A stretch of 29,535 nucleotides of DNA from an uncultured Blautia sp. (lineage in GTDB: Bacteria; Bacillota; Clostridia; Lachnospirales; Lachnospiraceae): the NCBI GenBank assembly GCA_900549015.1, contig URMH01000031.1, positions 1 through 29,535 of the forward strand, in the 5' to 3' direction. Both the position numbers and the translations under genes were made by a program. The notes beneath the pieces were generated by a model. The model was given only the letters and a program-made list of their open reading frames with translations, did not search any database and was not told where the DNA came from. Shown here in pieces: positions 1 through 7,954 of the stretch (its first letter is position 1; every line of letters begins with the position of its first letter).

Positions 1-54
1 GACAAGATGGGAAGAATCAGTTTCAGCATGAAAGATGTACCGGAAGAAGCGTAA
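1..54 (+). CDS. nrdD: 3' end of a gene upstream of nrdG, probably nrdD (anaerobic ribonucleotide reductase), partial
   Basis: The frame starting at base 1 is open for 17 codons, ends in VPEEA, and stops at 52-54. Three bases later nrdG begins. Too little protein is present to identify the family from sequence. The nrdD call rests on the very common nrdD-nrdG operon order: NrdG is the activase for the glycyl radical of NrdD. The gene is truncated at the window edge, and the tight spacing implies translational coupling with nrdG. Confidence 0.5.
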   Translation, partial: DKMGRISFSMKDVPEEA

Positions 55-57
55 ATC

Positions 58-549
58 ATGAGATACCATAATATAACGAAAGACGATATGTTAAACGGAG
101 ATGGCCTTCGCGTGGTTCTGTGGGTGGCAGGCTGCTCCCACGGCTGCAGGGAGTGCCAGAATCCCATTACCTGGGATCCGAAGGGCGGTCTTCCTTTTAC
201 AGAGGCAGAGCACAGAGAGATCATGGCGGAGCTGGATAAGGCATATGTAAGCGGCATTACCTTTTCCGGCGGCGATCCGCTTCATCCTGCCAATGTGGAG
301 GGTGTGACAGCCCTTGCAAAAGAAATCCGTGAGAAATATCCGGATAAAACAATCTGGCTGTATACAGGCTCTCTGTGGGAAGAAATTCAAAATCTGGAGA
401 TCGTCCGTTATCTTGATGTTTGTGTGGACGGAGAGTTTGAGATTGACAAAAAAGAACTGCTTCTTAAATGGAAGGGCTCTTCCAATCAGAGAGTGATCGA
501 TGTTCCCGCTTCTCTCAGAGAGGGAAAAGCAGTTCTTTATCAGGATTAA
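58..549 (+). CDS. nrdG: Anaerobic ribonucleoside-triphosphate reductase activating protein (radical SAM)
   Basis: This is a 163-residue radical SAM enzyme of normal NrdG length. Residues 26-33 read CSHGCREC, giving the CxxxCxxC motif (C26, C30, C33) that binds the 4Fe-4S cluster, followed by the NrdG-typical QNP. A GGDPL motif near residues 71-75 is the SAM-contacting segment. NrdG uses SAM and an electron to make the glycyl radical on the cytosolic anaerobic reductase NrdD, which makes dNTPs without oxygen. The ATG lies three bases after the upstream stop, so it is probably co-translated with that gene. The dUTPase gene follows after 15 bases, so the segment reads as a nucleotide-metabolism operon. 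The identification is firm. Confidence 0.95.
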   Translation: MRYHNITKDDMLNGDGLRVVLWVAGCSHGCRECQNPITWDPKGGLPFTEAEHREIMAELDKAYVSGITFSGGDPLHPANVEGVTALAKEIREKYPDKTIWLYTGSLWEEIQNLEIVRYLDVCVDGEFEIDKKELLLKWKGSSNQRVIDVPASLREGKAVLYQD

Positions 550-564
550 GGAGAAATTCGGAAG

Positions 565-1075
565 ATGAGAAGAATTGCAAAGTTTCATAAAGTAAGCGAA
601 GCGCGTTTTCTGGAAGACTGGAAAGATACGTTTGGAGAAGCTTCCGCAGAAGAGATACAGGAGATTTATAAGGGAATTTCCCTTCCTGTACGTGCTACTG
701 CAGGGAGTGCAGGATACGATTTCTTTGCGCCTGTTGAGGTGACATTAGAGCCTGGCGAAACAGTGAAAATCCCTACGGGAATCCGTGGAAATGGAACAGG
801 ACTGGGTTTTGAAATGTTATCCCAGAAGTGGTCTTGGATTTAAGTATCGTCTGCAGTTAAATAATACAGTAGGTATTATTGACAGCGATTACTTTTATTC
901 AGACAATGAAGGTCATATTTTTGCAAAACTTACGAATGATACAAACGAGGGAAAAACTCTTGTGATTCCTGCAGGAACAGGGTTTATGCAGGGGATTTTC
1001 GTGGAGTATGGAATCACTGTGGACGACGCAGCAGAAGGCGTTCGAAACGGCGGTTTTGGAAGTACAACAAAATAA
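565..1075 (+). pseudogene. dut: dUTP diphosphatase, split by a 2-bp frameshift
   Basis: Two overlapping frames together encode one dUTPase. The first (from ATG 565) carries residues 1-74 with motif 1 (AGYDFFAP) and ends at IPTGIR. The second (in frame from base 785 to the stop at 1073-1075) carries PRSGLGFK (motif 2), NNTVGIIDSDY (motif 3, with the catalytic Asp) and the C-terminal GGFGSTTK (motif 5). Adding two bases, GT, after CGT at 784-786 would restore one continuous protein of about 171 residues (IPTGIR-VEMEQDW). As written, the first frame runs into an unrelated tail and stops at 841-843. The enzyme would hydrolyse dUTP to dUMP to keep uracil out of DNA, which fits its place after nrdD/nrdG. 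A sequencing error or a true inactivating 2-bp deletion cannot be told apart here. Confidence 0.88.
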
Positions 1076-1114
1076 AAAATATCCCGGAGGAATTGCTCTT
1101 CCGGGATATTTTTT
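1074..1114. terminator. Bidirectional intrinsic terminator
   Basis: The arm ATATCCCGGA (1079-1088) pairs perfectly with TCCGGGATAT (1100-1109), with an A-run on one side and a T-run on the other. The stem therefore ends in a U-tract on either strand. It serves dut on the plus strand and the convergent DUF1292 gene on the minus strand. Confidence 0.9.
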
Positions 1115-1146
1115 ATGAAAATTTATGAAAGGGGTTATTTCTGGTT

Positions 1147-1530
1147 TTACTCCTCTTCCGGACCGCCTTCTGCTACTGTTTTTGCATTTTCTAAAATCGC
1201 GTCAAATGCTTCTGCAGCAGCCTGATACTCTGCATCGTCTTCGATGTTTGCAAGCATCGGATCTCCGTTTTCTGTACGGGAGAAGGTGTAAAGATAAACC
1301 TCGCCGCTTTCGCTTTGACCGTTTTCGTCAAGAGGAAGGAGGGCAATGTATTCCTTCTGGTTTACCGGATATATGGTAAGAACGGCACATTCCACCTCAG
1401 TATCATCGTCCATAGTAAGGGTGATGGTGCGGTGTTCTTCAAAATCAGAGCCGCAGGAGCTGCAGCCTGCCTGACAGGAAGCGCAGTCACTTGGGTCACA
1501 GCCGCCGTTGTTAAATAATTCGTCACTCAT
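1147..1530 (-). CDS. DUF1292 family protein with Cys-rich N-terminus
   Basis: This is a 127-residue acidic cytosolic protein. Residues 11-27 hold six cysteines in a tight cluster (CDPSDC, CASCQAGC, SSCGS), which could bind metal. Residues 33-100 show the DUF1292 pattern: TITLTMDDDTEVECAVL, then EYIALLPLDE, then VYLYTFS. DUF1292 proteins are widespread in Firmicutes (the YrzB group) and have no firmly established function. In many clostridia a relative sits with the ruvX (yqgF) region, but that context is absent here. The antiporter gene lies upstream on the same strand, 61 bases away. A good ribosome site, GCGAGGA (minus strand), precedes the ATG. The family call is sound; the function is unknown. 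Confidence 0.85.
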   Translation of the reverse strand: MSDELFNNGGCDPSDCASCQAGCSSCGSDFEEHRTITLTMDDDTEVECAVLTIYPVNQKEYIALLPLDENGQSESGEVYLYTFSRTENGDPMLANIEDDAEYQAAAEAFDAILENAKTVAEGGPEEE

Positions 1531-1591
1531 AAATTTATCCTCGCTTTCTTTTATAAGCCCATTGTAACAGAAGAGCGCAGGGAAAGCAATA

Positions 1592-2761
1592 CTAAGCGTG
1601 TTTTCTGTAAAGAAGCTTTAAAGCGATCGGCGTGATAATGGAGGAAACAAGGATCAGGAGAATGACCGCTGTAAAGTATTTGGATTCGATCATTCCCACA
1701 GAAAGCCCCTTCTGCGCCACAATGAGGGCAACCTCTCCACGCGTCATCATTCCCACGCCGATTTTCATGGCGTCTCCTGTAGAGAAGCCCAGAAGCCGGG
1801 ACATCAGGCCGCAGCCGATGATTTTTGTGATCAAAGCTACAATTACAAACAGGATACAGAAAATAAGAAGAGAAGAACTCATATCCTCAATATCTGTTTT
1901 CAGACCGATACTTGCAAAAAACATAGGCGCAAATAGCATATAGGAGCTTACGTCTACTTTTCTTGCAATGTATTCGGAATCGTCAATACTGCAAAGAACG
2001 ATACCTGCCACATAAGCGCCTGTAATATCTGCAATGCCGAAGTATTTTTCAGCTATGTATGCCATGGCAAAGGCAAGAACAAAACCGAAAATAGGAATTC
2101 TTCTTGTATGCGGATAATGCTTATCCAGAATGGCAAAGAGTTTGTAAATAAGCGCTCCGAAAAGAACGGCACACAGGAAGAAAAGAACTGTGCTGATGAC
2201 AACGGAGGATGGTTTTGAGGACGGGTCCTTCATACCGATGACAAAAGTAAGGACAATGATTCCGATTACATCATCAATAATAGCCGCGCTCATAATCGTA
2301 GTACCTGTCTCTGATTTCAGATACCCCAGTTCCTGAAGGGAGGCAACCGTAATGCTGACAGAAGTAGCTGTCATAATGACGCCGATAAAAACGGAGGCGT
2401 AAAACTGGGAAGAACCGCCCGGGGCAAAGCCGTAGTAGGCGCTGTGAAGAAGATAACCTCCTGCCAGGGGGACAAACACTCCGGCGCAGGCAATGAGAAG
2501 CGCTTTCCAACCTGTCCTCATCAGATCGCGGAGATTTGTCTGAAGACCGGCAAAGAACATAAGAAGTACAACGCCGATTTCCGCCATGCCGCTTATAAGC
2601 TCATTTTGTTGTACCAGTCCTAAAATACTGGGACCGATTAAAAGACCGGCGATAATCTCACCCACAACCTGGGGTGCGTGGAGCTTACCAGCAAGAAGAC
2701 CGCAGAGCTTTGCGGAAATCAGAATAATGGCAAGATCCTTAAAAATTTCATAAGTTTCCAT
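1592..2761 (-). CDS. Cation:proton antiporter, CPA2 family
   Basis: This 389-residue integral membrane protein has about 11-12 hydrophobic segments and almost no soluble part. Typical CPA2/Kef features include GEIIAGLLIGPSILGL (residues 34-49), TATSVSI (131-137) and the paired acidic residues D163-D164 in IIDDVIGI, which sit at the ion-binding site of this fold. The protein ends shortly after the last membrane segment, so it lacks the C-terminal RCK/TrkA-N domain of KefB/C. It more closely resembles stand-alone NapA/GerN-type Na+(K+)/H+ exchangers. The likely role is sodium or potassium efflux and pH homeostasis. It has its own promoter, divergent from exoA. The exact ion cannot be read from sequence. 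Confidence 0.9.
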   Translation of the reverse strand: METYEIFKDLAIILISAKLCGLLAGKLHAPQVVGEIIAGLLIGPSILGLVQQNELISGMAEIGVVLLMFFAGLQTNLRDLMRTGWKALLIACAGVFVPLAGGYLLHSAYYGFAPGGSSQFYASVFIGVIMTATSVSITVASLQELGYLKSETGTTIMSAAIIDDVIGIIVLTFVIGMKDPSSKPSSVVISTVLFFLCAVLFGALIYKLFAILDKHYPHTRRIPIFGFVLAFAMAYIAEKYFGIADITGAYVAGIVLCSIDDSEYIARKVDVSSYMLFAPMFFASIGLKTDIEDMSSSLLIFCILFVIVALITKIIGCGLMSRLLGFSTGDAMKIGVGMMTRGEVALIVAQKGLSVGMIESKYFTAVILLILVSSIITPIALKLLYRKHA

Positions 2762-2793
2762 TTTCTTTCCTCTTTTCCTAAATAATTTTCTTA

Positions 2794-2839
2794 ATTATAC
2801 CACAAAAGCATTTGTTGTGTGGAGAAAATATGGTAGAAT
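2794..2839. promoter_or_regulatory. Divergent promoters of the antiporter gene (minus) and exoA (plus)
   Basis: On the minus strand a perfect TATAAT (plus coordinates 2794-2799) has TCCACA 18 bp upstream and points toward the antiporter start at 2761. On the plus strand TTGTTG (2812-2817) and TAGAAT (2834-2839), 16 bp apart, point toward exoA. The two promoters overlap, so they probably compete or are jointly regulated. Confidence 0.6.
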
Positions 2840-2846
2840 ATTTATA

Positions 2847-2887
2847 TGATTACAAGAGTGCGAAGCACGGAACAATCCATGTAATCA
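2847..2887 (+). repeat. Nested inverted repeat in the exoA leader
   Basis: TGATTACA (2847-2854) and TGTAATCA (2880-2887) are a perfect 8-bp inverted repeat. Between them GTGC-GAA-GCAC (2858-2868) forms a second small hairpin. It lies after the likely exoA start point and about 50 bases before the ATG, so it would be part of the 5' leader. It could be a dispersed intergenic repeat or an RNA structure. Confidence 0.55.
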
Positions 2888-2936
2888 CTCATGTATGCAA
2901 ACACAATATTTAATCTAATAAAGGAGAATCATATAG

Positions 2937-3701
2937 ATGAAATTAATTTCCTGGAATGTAAACGGAATCCGCGCCTGCCTTACAAAAGGTTTTGAAGAGC
3001 GCTTTCAGGAACTGGATGCAGATATTTTCTGCCTTCAGGAAACAAAATGCCAGCAGGGTCAGGTAAAGCTGGAACTGCCCGGATATTATCAGTACTGGAA
3101 TTATGCAAACAGAAAAGGATACTCCGGAACTGCCATTTTTACAAAAAAAGAGCCGCTTTCTGTTTTTTATGGAATGGGTATTGAGGAGCATGATAAAGAA
3201 GGAAGAGTAATCACTCTGGAATTTGAGGAGTTTTACATGATTACGGTGTACACTCCAAATTCGCAGAGTGAACTTCGTCGTTTGGAATACAGAATGCAGT
3301 GGGAAAAAGATTTTCTTTCTTATCTTTTAAAGCTTCGGGAGAAAAAGCCGGTGATCATCTGCGGAGATCTTAATGTGGCACATAAAGACATTGACCTTAA
3401 AAACCCGAAAACAAACAGAAATAATCCGGGATTTACAGACGAGGAGAGAGCCTGCTTTTCCACGATGCTGGAAAGTGGTTTTGTGGATACGTTCCGTTAT
3501 TTTTATCCGGAGCTTGAGGGAGCATATTCCTGGTGGTCTTACCGGTTTAAGGCGAGGGAGAAAAACGCAGGCTGGAGAATTGACTATTTTCTTGTTTCTC
3601 CTTCACTGGAGACAAAGCTTGACGACGCAAAAATCCACAGTGAGATCTTGGGATCGGATCACTGCCCGGTAGAGCTTACAATAAATATGGAACATAACTG
3701 A
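2937..3701 (+). CDS. exoA: Exodeoxyribonuclease III (AP endonuclease, ExoA/XthA family)
   Basis: A 254-residue member of the exonuclease-endonuclease-phosphatase fold. All signature segments are present: KLISWNVNGIRA at the N-terminus, FCLQETK with metal-binding E35, GDLNVAH with D144 and N146, a WRIDYFLVS segment, and GSDHCPVEL at the C-terminus with D241 and H242 in catalytic positions. The enzyme cuts DNA at abasic sites and trims 3' ends in base-excision repair. The start is fixed by AAAGGAG upstream of the ATG. The next gene begins 13 bases after the stop with its own GAGGAGGAG site, so exoA probably heads a three-gene operon. Confidence 0.96.
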   Translation: MKLISWNVNGIRACLTKGFEERFQELDADIFCLQETKCQQGQVKLELPGYYQYWNYANRKGYSGTAIFTKKEPLSVFYGMGIEEHDKEGRVITLEFEEFYMITVYTPNSQSELRRLEYRMQWEKDFLSYLLKLREKKPVIICGDLNVAHKDIDLKNPKTNRNNPGFTDEERACFSTMLESGFVDTFRYFYPELEGAYSWWSYRFKAREKNAGWRIDYFLVSPSLETKLDDAKIHSEILGSDHCPVELTINMEHN

Positions 3702-3714
3702 GAGGAGGAGAAGT

Positions 3715-5565
3715 ATGTTGGTAACAGAGAAGGGAAATCCGTTTCTTCTGGGCGCAAACCGTACAGCAGAAGGATATAATTTTGCTCTTGATGTGCCCGG
3801 TGGAGAAACGGTAAAGCTTCTTCTTTATAAAAAGGGAGGAAAAGCGCCGAAATATATTCTTCCATTCCCGGAAGAAGAGAAGATGGGAAGAATCTGCGCG
3901 ATGGAAGTGAAGGGAATTTCCGGGGAAACATATGAATATAATTACGAGATTGACGGAAAAATATACCAGGATCCCTTTGCATACTGTATCAGGGGGAAAA
4001 AGCATTTCGGGGAGCGGACAGAAAATGTGCATAAGATGCGCTGCGGATTTCTCCCGGAAGAAAAATATTCCTGGGAGGGCGATAAGCCGCCGGGAATTTC
4101 CTATGAAAATATGGTGCTTTATAAGCTCCATGTAAGAGGATATACAAAGCTTGCGCCAAATCTGGGTAGAAAAAAAGGAACCTTTGCCGGTCTTACGGAA
4201 ATGATCCCTTACTGGAAGGAGCTTGGCGTCAATACGCTGGAGCTGATGCCTGCGTATGAATTTCCGGAAGTTCCTCCGGTAAAACAGGAGGAAGAAAAAG
4301 AATATATTACAGACAGAAAAGAAAGCGGACGGGTAAATTACTGGGGATATGCGTCAGGATATTATCTTTCCCCGAAACGGGCATACTGTACAGCAGATAA
4401 TGTGCAGAATGAGGTAAGAGATTTTATAAAAGCTCTTCATAAAGCAGGTATGGAATGTATCATGGAATTTTATTTCCCGGGGGAAACAAATCCGTTTGCT
4501 GCTCTTCGCGCTCTGCAGTTCTGGAAAACCTATTATCATATAGACGGTTTTCATATCCAGGGAGAGGGCGTTCCGGCAGAGCTGATTTTAAAAGACGGGA
4601 TTCTTTCTGATACGAAGATTATGATAGAAGGATACGATTTTTCTGGATTTTATGGGGGAAAAGAACCGAAGAAGCGCGTTCTTGCAGAATACAACCGTTC
4701 TTTTCTTGAGGATATGCGTCGGTTTTTAAAAAGCGACGAGGGAATGACAGAAGGGGCGCTCTGGCATGTTCGAAAAAACAGCGGCTTTCACGGTGTGGTA
4801 AATTTTATGACATGTCAGGACGGTTTTACCCTTCATGATCTTGTAAGCTACAATTATAAGCACAACGAGGAAAACGGAGAAAATAACGAGGACGGCAGCA
4901 GTTATAATTATTCCTGGAACTGCGGGACAGAGGGAAACACAAGAAAGCTTGCAGTGCGCCAGATGCGGGAACGTCAGATGCGAAACGCTTTTCTCATGAT
5001 GATTTTAAGTCAGGGAACGCCAATGATCTATGCAGGAGATGAGACGGGAAATTCACAGGAGGGAAATAATAACGCATGGTGTCAGGACAATCCTGTAGGC
5101 TGGACAGACTGGAAAGGCTTAAAAAGAAACGCTTCTCTTTTTGCGTTTGTAAAAAATGCGCTTGCGTTTCGGGCGGATCACCCCATTCTTCATATGTCAA
5201 AGGAATTAAAGGGAACAGATTACCTTGCAAAGGGGTTTCCGGATGTATCTTTTCACGGGGAGCGGGCATGGTATGTAAGCTACGAAAATACGAGCCGTCT
5301 TTTTGGCGTAATGTATTACAGCGCTTATGAAGAGGAAGAAAAAGAAGAATTTATTTATGTGGGATATAATTTTCACTGGGAAGAAAGAAGCCTGGCTCTT
5401 CCCAATCTTCCGGAGGGCTATTCCTGGAAAAAGGTGGCAGATACCGGAGATTTAAAAGAGGGCGGGAAATTTCTTCCGTCAGAGGAAGAATATAAGAAGG
5501 CAGTAACGGCAGCGCCCCGCACCATCGTAGTCTTGACGGGCAGACAGGAGGAAAAGACAAAATGA
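3715..5565 (+). CDS. GlgX/isoamylase-like GH13 protein with altered catalytic motifs (possible pseudoenzyme)
   Basis: This 616-residue protein follows the glycogen-debranching layout. It has an N-terminal CBM48/E-set domain (residues ~8-100, GNPFLLGANRTAEGYNFAL), a GH13 barrel, and a stretch very like GlgX at 362-410 (DGFTLHDLVSYNYKHN, GENNEDG, SWNCG). The conserved catalytic blocks are changed. Region I, normally D-x-x-x-N-H, reads MEFYFPGE (250-257). The nucleophile block GFRFD reads GFHIQ (278-282), so Q282 replaces Asp and H280 replaces Arg. The transition-state His-Asp pair is Q368-D369. A glutamate that may be the acid/base is kept (E305 in MIEGYD). The fold is clear; hydrolytic activity is doubtful. 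It may bind glycogen or starch without cutting it. The next gene overlaps its stop (ATGA), so they are co-translated. Confidence 0.85.
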   Translation: MLVTEKGNPFLLGANRTAEGYNFALDVPGGETVKLLLYKKGGKAPKYILPFPEEEKMGRICAMEVKGISGETYEYNYEIDGKIYQDPFAYCIRGKKHFGERTENVHKMRCGFLPEEKYSWEGDKPPGISYENMVLYKLHVRGYTKLAPNLGRKKGTFAGLTEMIPYWKELGVNTLELMPAYEFPEVPPVKQEEEKEYITDRKESGRVNYWGYASGYYLSPKRAYCTADNVQNEVRDFIKALHKAGMECIMEFYFPGETNPFAALRALQFWKTYYHIDGFHIQGEGVPAELILKDGILSDTKIMIEGYDFSGFYGGKEPKKRVLAEYNRSFLEDMRRFLKSDEGMTEGALWHVRKNSGFHGVVNFMTCQDGFTLHDLVSYNYKHNEENGENNEDGSSYNYSWNCGTEGNTRKLAVRQMRERQMRNAFLMMILSQGTPMIYAGDETGNSQEGNNNAWCQDNPVGWTDWKGLKRNASLFAFVKNALAFRADHPILHMSKELKGTDYLAKGFPDVSFHGERAWYVSYENTSRLFGVMYYSAYEEEEKEEFIYVGYNFHWEERSLALPNLPEGYSWKKVADTGDLKEGGKFLPSEEEYKKAVTAAPRTIVVLTGRQEEKTK

Positions 5566-6125
5566 AGGCATGGGGCCATTTTAAAACAATTACAAAACAT
5601 AAACTGATGGTTATGAAATACTGTTTTCGCGTAGGGCTTTACAAACAGGGACTTCTTCACGATCTGTCAAAGTATTCTCCAACAGAGTTTCTTGTAGGCT
5701 GCAAATATTATCAGGGAGACAGAAGCCCCAATAATGCGGAGAGAGAAGCGACTGGCGTTTCCACTTCCTGGCTTCATCATAAAGGAAGAAACCGCCATCA
5801 TTTTGAACACTGGGTAGATTATTCTCTTGACGGAGAGCATGTGATCATGGGAGCGCAGATGCCAAGAAAGTACGTGGCGGAGATGATCATGGACAGGATC
5901 AGCGCCTGCAGAACGTATATGGGCGATGCCTACACACAGGAGAAACCCCTGGAGTATTACAAAAAGGGAAAAGATTCCCTTTGGTTTATCCACCCTCAGA
6001 CAAAGCGGGAACTGGAGGGGCTTCTTCGCATTTTAAACGATTACGGGGAAGATACGGTAATCTGGTATATAAAAAATGTATATCTTCGAAAGGGCAGGAA
6101 ACTTCGGGGTATCATTTTCAGGTAA
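5562..6125 (+). CDS. DUF5662 family protein
   Basis: A 187-residue soluble protein that starts in an ATGA overlap with the GH13-like gene, so the start is secure. It has the DUF5662 pattern: an early HxxxxxHK-rich stretch (HFKTITKHKLMVMKY), then LLHDLSKYSPTEF (residues ~32-44) and SWLHHKGRNRHHFEHW (~69-84). The many conserved His and Asp residues (HD..K, HH..R..HH..H) resemble a metal-binding phosphohydrolase-like arrangement, but no reaction is established for the family. It is common in clostridia and phages. Coupling with the preceding gene suggests shared expression, not necessarily shared pathway. Confidence 0.8.
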   Translation: MKAWGHFKTITKHKLMVMKYCFRVGLYKQGLLHDLSKYSPTEFLVGCKYYQGDRSPNNAEREATGVSTSWLHHKGRNRHHFEHWVDYSLDGEHVIMGAQMPRKYVAEMIMDRISACRTYMGDAYTQEKPLEYYKKGKDSLWFIHPQTKRELEGLLRILNDYGEDTVIWYIKNVYLRKGRKLRGIIFR

Positions 6126-6175
6126 AATATGTTATGATAATACCAATTTGAAAATAAAGGAGAAGTTGCTGTTTT

Positions 6176-7291
6176 ATGAAAAAATACGATTATTTAATTG
6201 TCGGCGCAGGACTTTTCGGTGCAGTATTTGCACATGAGGCAACCCGCTGCGGCAAAACTTGTCTCGTGATCGACAGAAGAGACCATATCGGAGGAAATAT
6301 TTATACAGAAGAGGTGGAGGGAATTCAGGTACATCGTTATGGTGCGCATATTTTCCACACTTCAAGAAAGCACGTATGGGAGTATATTAATCAGTTTACG
6401 GAATTTAATCATTTTATTAATTCTCCTATCGCTATTTATAAGGACGAGCTCTACAATATGCCGTTTAATATGAATACCTTTCATCAGCTGTGGGGAGTAA
6501 AAACTCCGGCGGAAGCACAGGCAAAGGTGCAGGAGCAGATTGCAAGAATGCATATTACACACCCGCGCAATCTGGAAGAGCAGGCGCTTGCTCTTGTAGG
6601 ACAGGATGTATATGAAAAACTTGTGGAGGGCTACACAAGAAAACAGTGGGGAAGAGAATGTAAAGACCTTCCGGCGTTTATTATCAAACGTCTTCCTCTT
6701 CGATACACATATGACAACAATTACTTTAAGGATCCATATCAGGGTATTCCGAAAGGCGGATATACAAGAATCATCAAAAAGCTTCTGGAAGGCGTGCAGG
6801 TCTGCTTAAATACGGACTTCTTTGATAACAAAGAAGAGCTTTCCGCTCAGGCAGACAAGGTTCTTTTTACTGGTATGATTGATCAGTATTACGATTACTG
6901 CTACGGTGAGTTGGAATATCGTTCTCTTCGTTTTGAGACGGAAACACTTGATATGGAAAATTATCAGGGAAATGCAGTTGTCAATTATACAGATTACGAA
7001 GTTCCGTACACAAGAATCATTGAGCATAAGCATTTTGATTTTGGAACACAGCCCAAGACAGTGATTACAAGAGAATATCCTGCAAAATGGGAAAAGGGAG
7101 AAGAGCCTTACTATCCTGTAAATGACCCGAAAAACACAGATCTTTTTGCACAGTATGAGCGTCTTGCTATGAAGGAAAAGAACGTAATTTTTGGCGGACG
7201 TCTCGGTATGTACAGATATATGGATATGGATCAGGTTATTGAAGAAGCGCTTTCTCTTGCAGAGACTGAACTTACTTACGAGAAACCGTGA
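6176..7291 (+). CDS. glf: UDP-galactopyranose mutase
   Basis: A 371-residue flavoenzyme of standard Glf length. The N-terminus has the FAD-binding Rossmann motif VGAGLFGAVFAHEA (residues ~8-21), followed by IDRRDHIGGN and the Glf-typical RYGAHIFHT. The mobile-loop region reads VEGYTRKQWGR, and a late GGRLGMYRYMDMD segment completes the FAD site. It interconverts UDP-galactopyranose and UDP-galactofuranose in the cytosol and supplies Galf for cell-surface glycans. AAAGGAGAAG lies upstream of the ATG with slightly long spacing. The next gene follows directly, suggesting a two-gene unit. No glycosyltransferase genes adjoin it, so its glycan target is not visible here. Confidence 0.96.
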   Translation: MKKYDYLIVGAGLFGAVFAHEATRCGKTCLVIDRRDHIGGNIYTEEVEGIQVHRYGAHIFHTSRKHVWEYINQFTEFNHFINSPIAIYKDELYNMPFNMNTFHQLWGVKTPAEAQAKVQEQIARMHITHPRNLEEQALALVGQDVYEKLVEGYTRKQWGRECKDLPAFIIKRLPLRYTYDNNYFKDPYQGIPKGGYTRIIKKLLEGVQVCLNTDFFDNKEELSAQADKVLFTGMIDQYYDYCYGELEYRSLRFETETLDMENYQGNAVVNYTDYEVPYTRIIEHKHFDFGTQPKTVITREYPAKWEKGEEPYYPVNDPKNTDLFAQYERLAMKEKNVIFGGRLGMYRYMDMDQVIEEALSLAETELTYEKP

Positions 7292-7302
7292 CAGGAGGCA
7301 GT

Positions 7303-7887
7303 ATGGATACACCCAAAATAGCACAATACTATAGCGAGCATGACCCTCTGAAAAGAAAACAGTTTCTGGAAGACTCCATAGCCCAGGGAGAAGAGCCGGA
7401 GAATAATGAAATCCGTAAAAAAATCTGGGAGATCCGCTATAAAGATAAGGCAGAGACAGGCGGGGATGCCAGGGCAGACGGCTTTCTGGCACTTTGGATG
7501 ATTCTGGAATTTAACAGGAATGCGGGAAATAAATTCTTCGGTGCAAGAGGCGCGAAAAAAGATATAGAGAAACAGCTCAAAAAGCTTCACTTTCAGGAGT
7601 TTGCAAACGGAGGAGAGAGGGCGAGAGAGCTGCTGTATAGAGAATGCTGCCATCTTGTAAAAGTTTATATGGAGCTTTGTGAGTCAGATAAATCTTATAC
7701 AAGTATGCTTTGCGGCATTATGAGTATGAGTGAAGATAAGGCGAAAGCGAAGCTTCAGAAAGATATGCATGAGACTGCCATTATCCTTCCGGCTACCCTT
7801 GGTATGGAAAAGGAGCTGGAACTGATTGTCAAAGCTGCAAAGGAAATGTATGAGCTTCATTTTCCGGGAGAAGGCGGACTGAAATAA
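7303..7887 (+). CDS. Hypothetical protein, possibly DUF6553 family
   Basis: A 194-residue soluble, helical, charged protein with no signal peptide or membrane segment. I chose ATG 7303 because a perfect AGGAGG (7293-7298) precedes it; a GTG at 7288 overlaps the glf stop but has no site of its own. Visible features are an N-terminal IAQYYSEHDPLKRKQFLEDS, a central FLALWMILEFNR, and a C-terminal YTSMLCGIMSMSEDKAKAKL. The family assignment is from memory of similar small clostridial proteins and is weak; no function can be given. It lies 11 bases after glf and is probably cotranscribed with it. Confidence 0.7.
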   Translation: MDTPKIAQYYSEHDPLKRKQFLEDSIAQGEEPENNEIRKKIWEIRYKDKAETGGDARADGFLALWMILEFNRNAGNKFFGARGAKKDIEKQLKKLHFQEFANGGERARELLYRECCHLVKVYMELCESDKSYTSMLCGIMSMSEDKAKAKLQKDMHETAIILPATLGMEKELELIVKAAKEMYELHFPGEGGLK

Positions 7888-7908
7888 TAATGTGATATGG
7901 TATCAAAC

Positions 7909-7934
7909 CGCCCTGCCGGGATTCCGGCAGGGCG
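7909..7934 (+). terminator. Perfect GC-rich hairpin upstream of the M16 peptidase gene
   Basis: CGCCCTGCCGG (7909-7919) pairs perfectly with CCGGCAGGGCG (7924-7934) around a 4-base loop. No T-run follows (GTTCAAG), so it is either a weak or Rho-independent-like stop after the glf unit or an RNA stability/processing element. It sits about 10 bases before the next ribosome site. Confidence 0.6.
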
Positions 7935-7954
7935 TTCAAGAATAGGAGGCAACC

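Noticed and set aside
784..800. Programmed ribosomal frameshift in dut
   Set aside because: No X-XXY-YYZ slippery heptamer or downstream hairpin is visible, and the fault is explained by one missing GT in a GTGT run.
6806..7492. A 228-codon minus-strand open frame across glf
   Set aside because: It overlaps the secure glf frame and its own product is a Cys/Phe/Leu-rich shadow without a start site.
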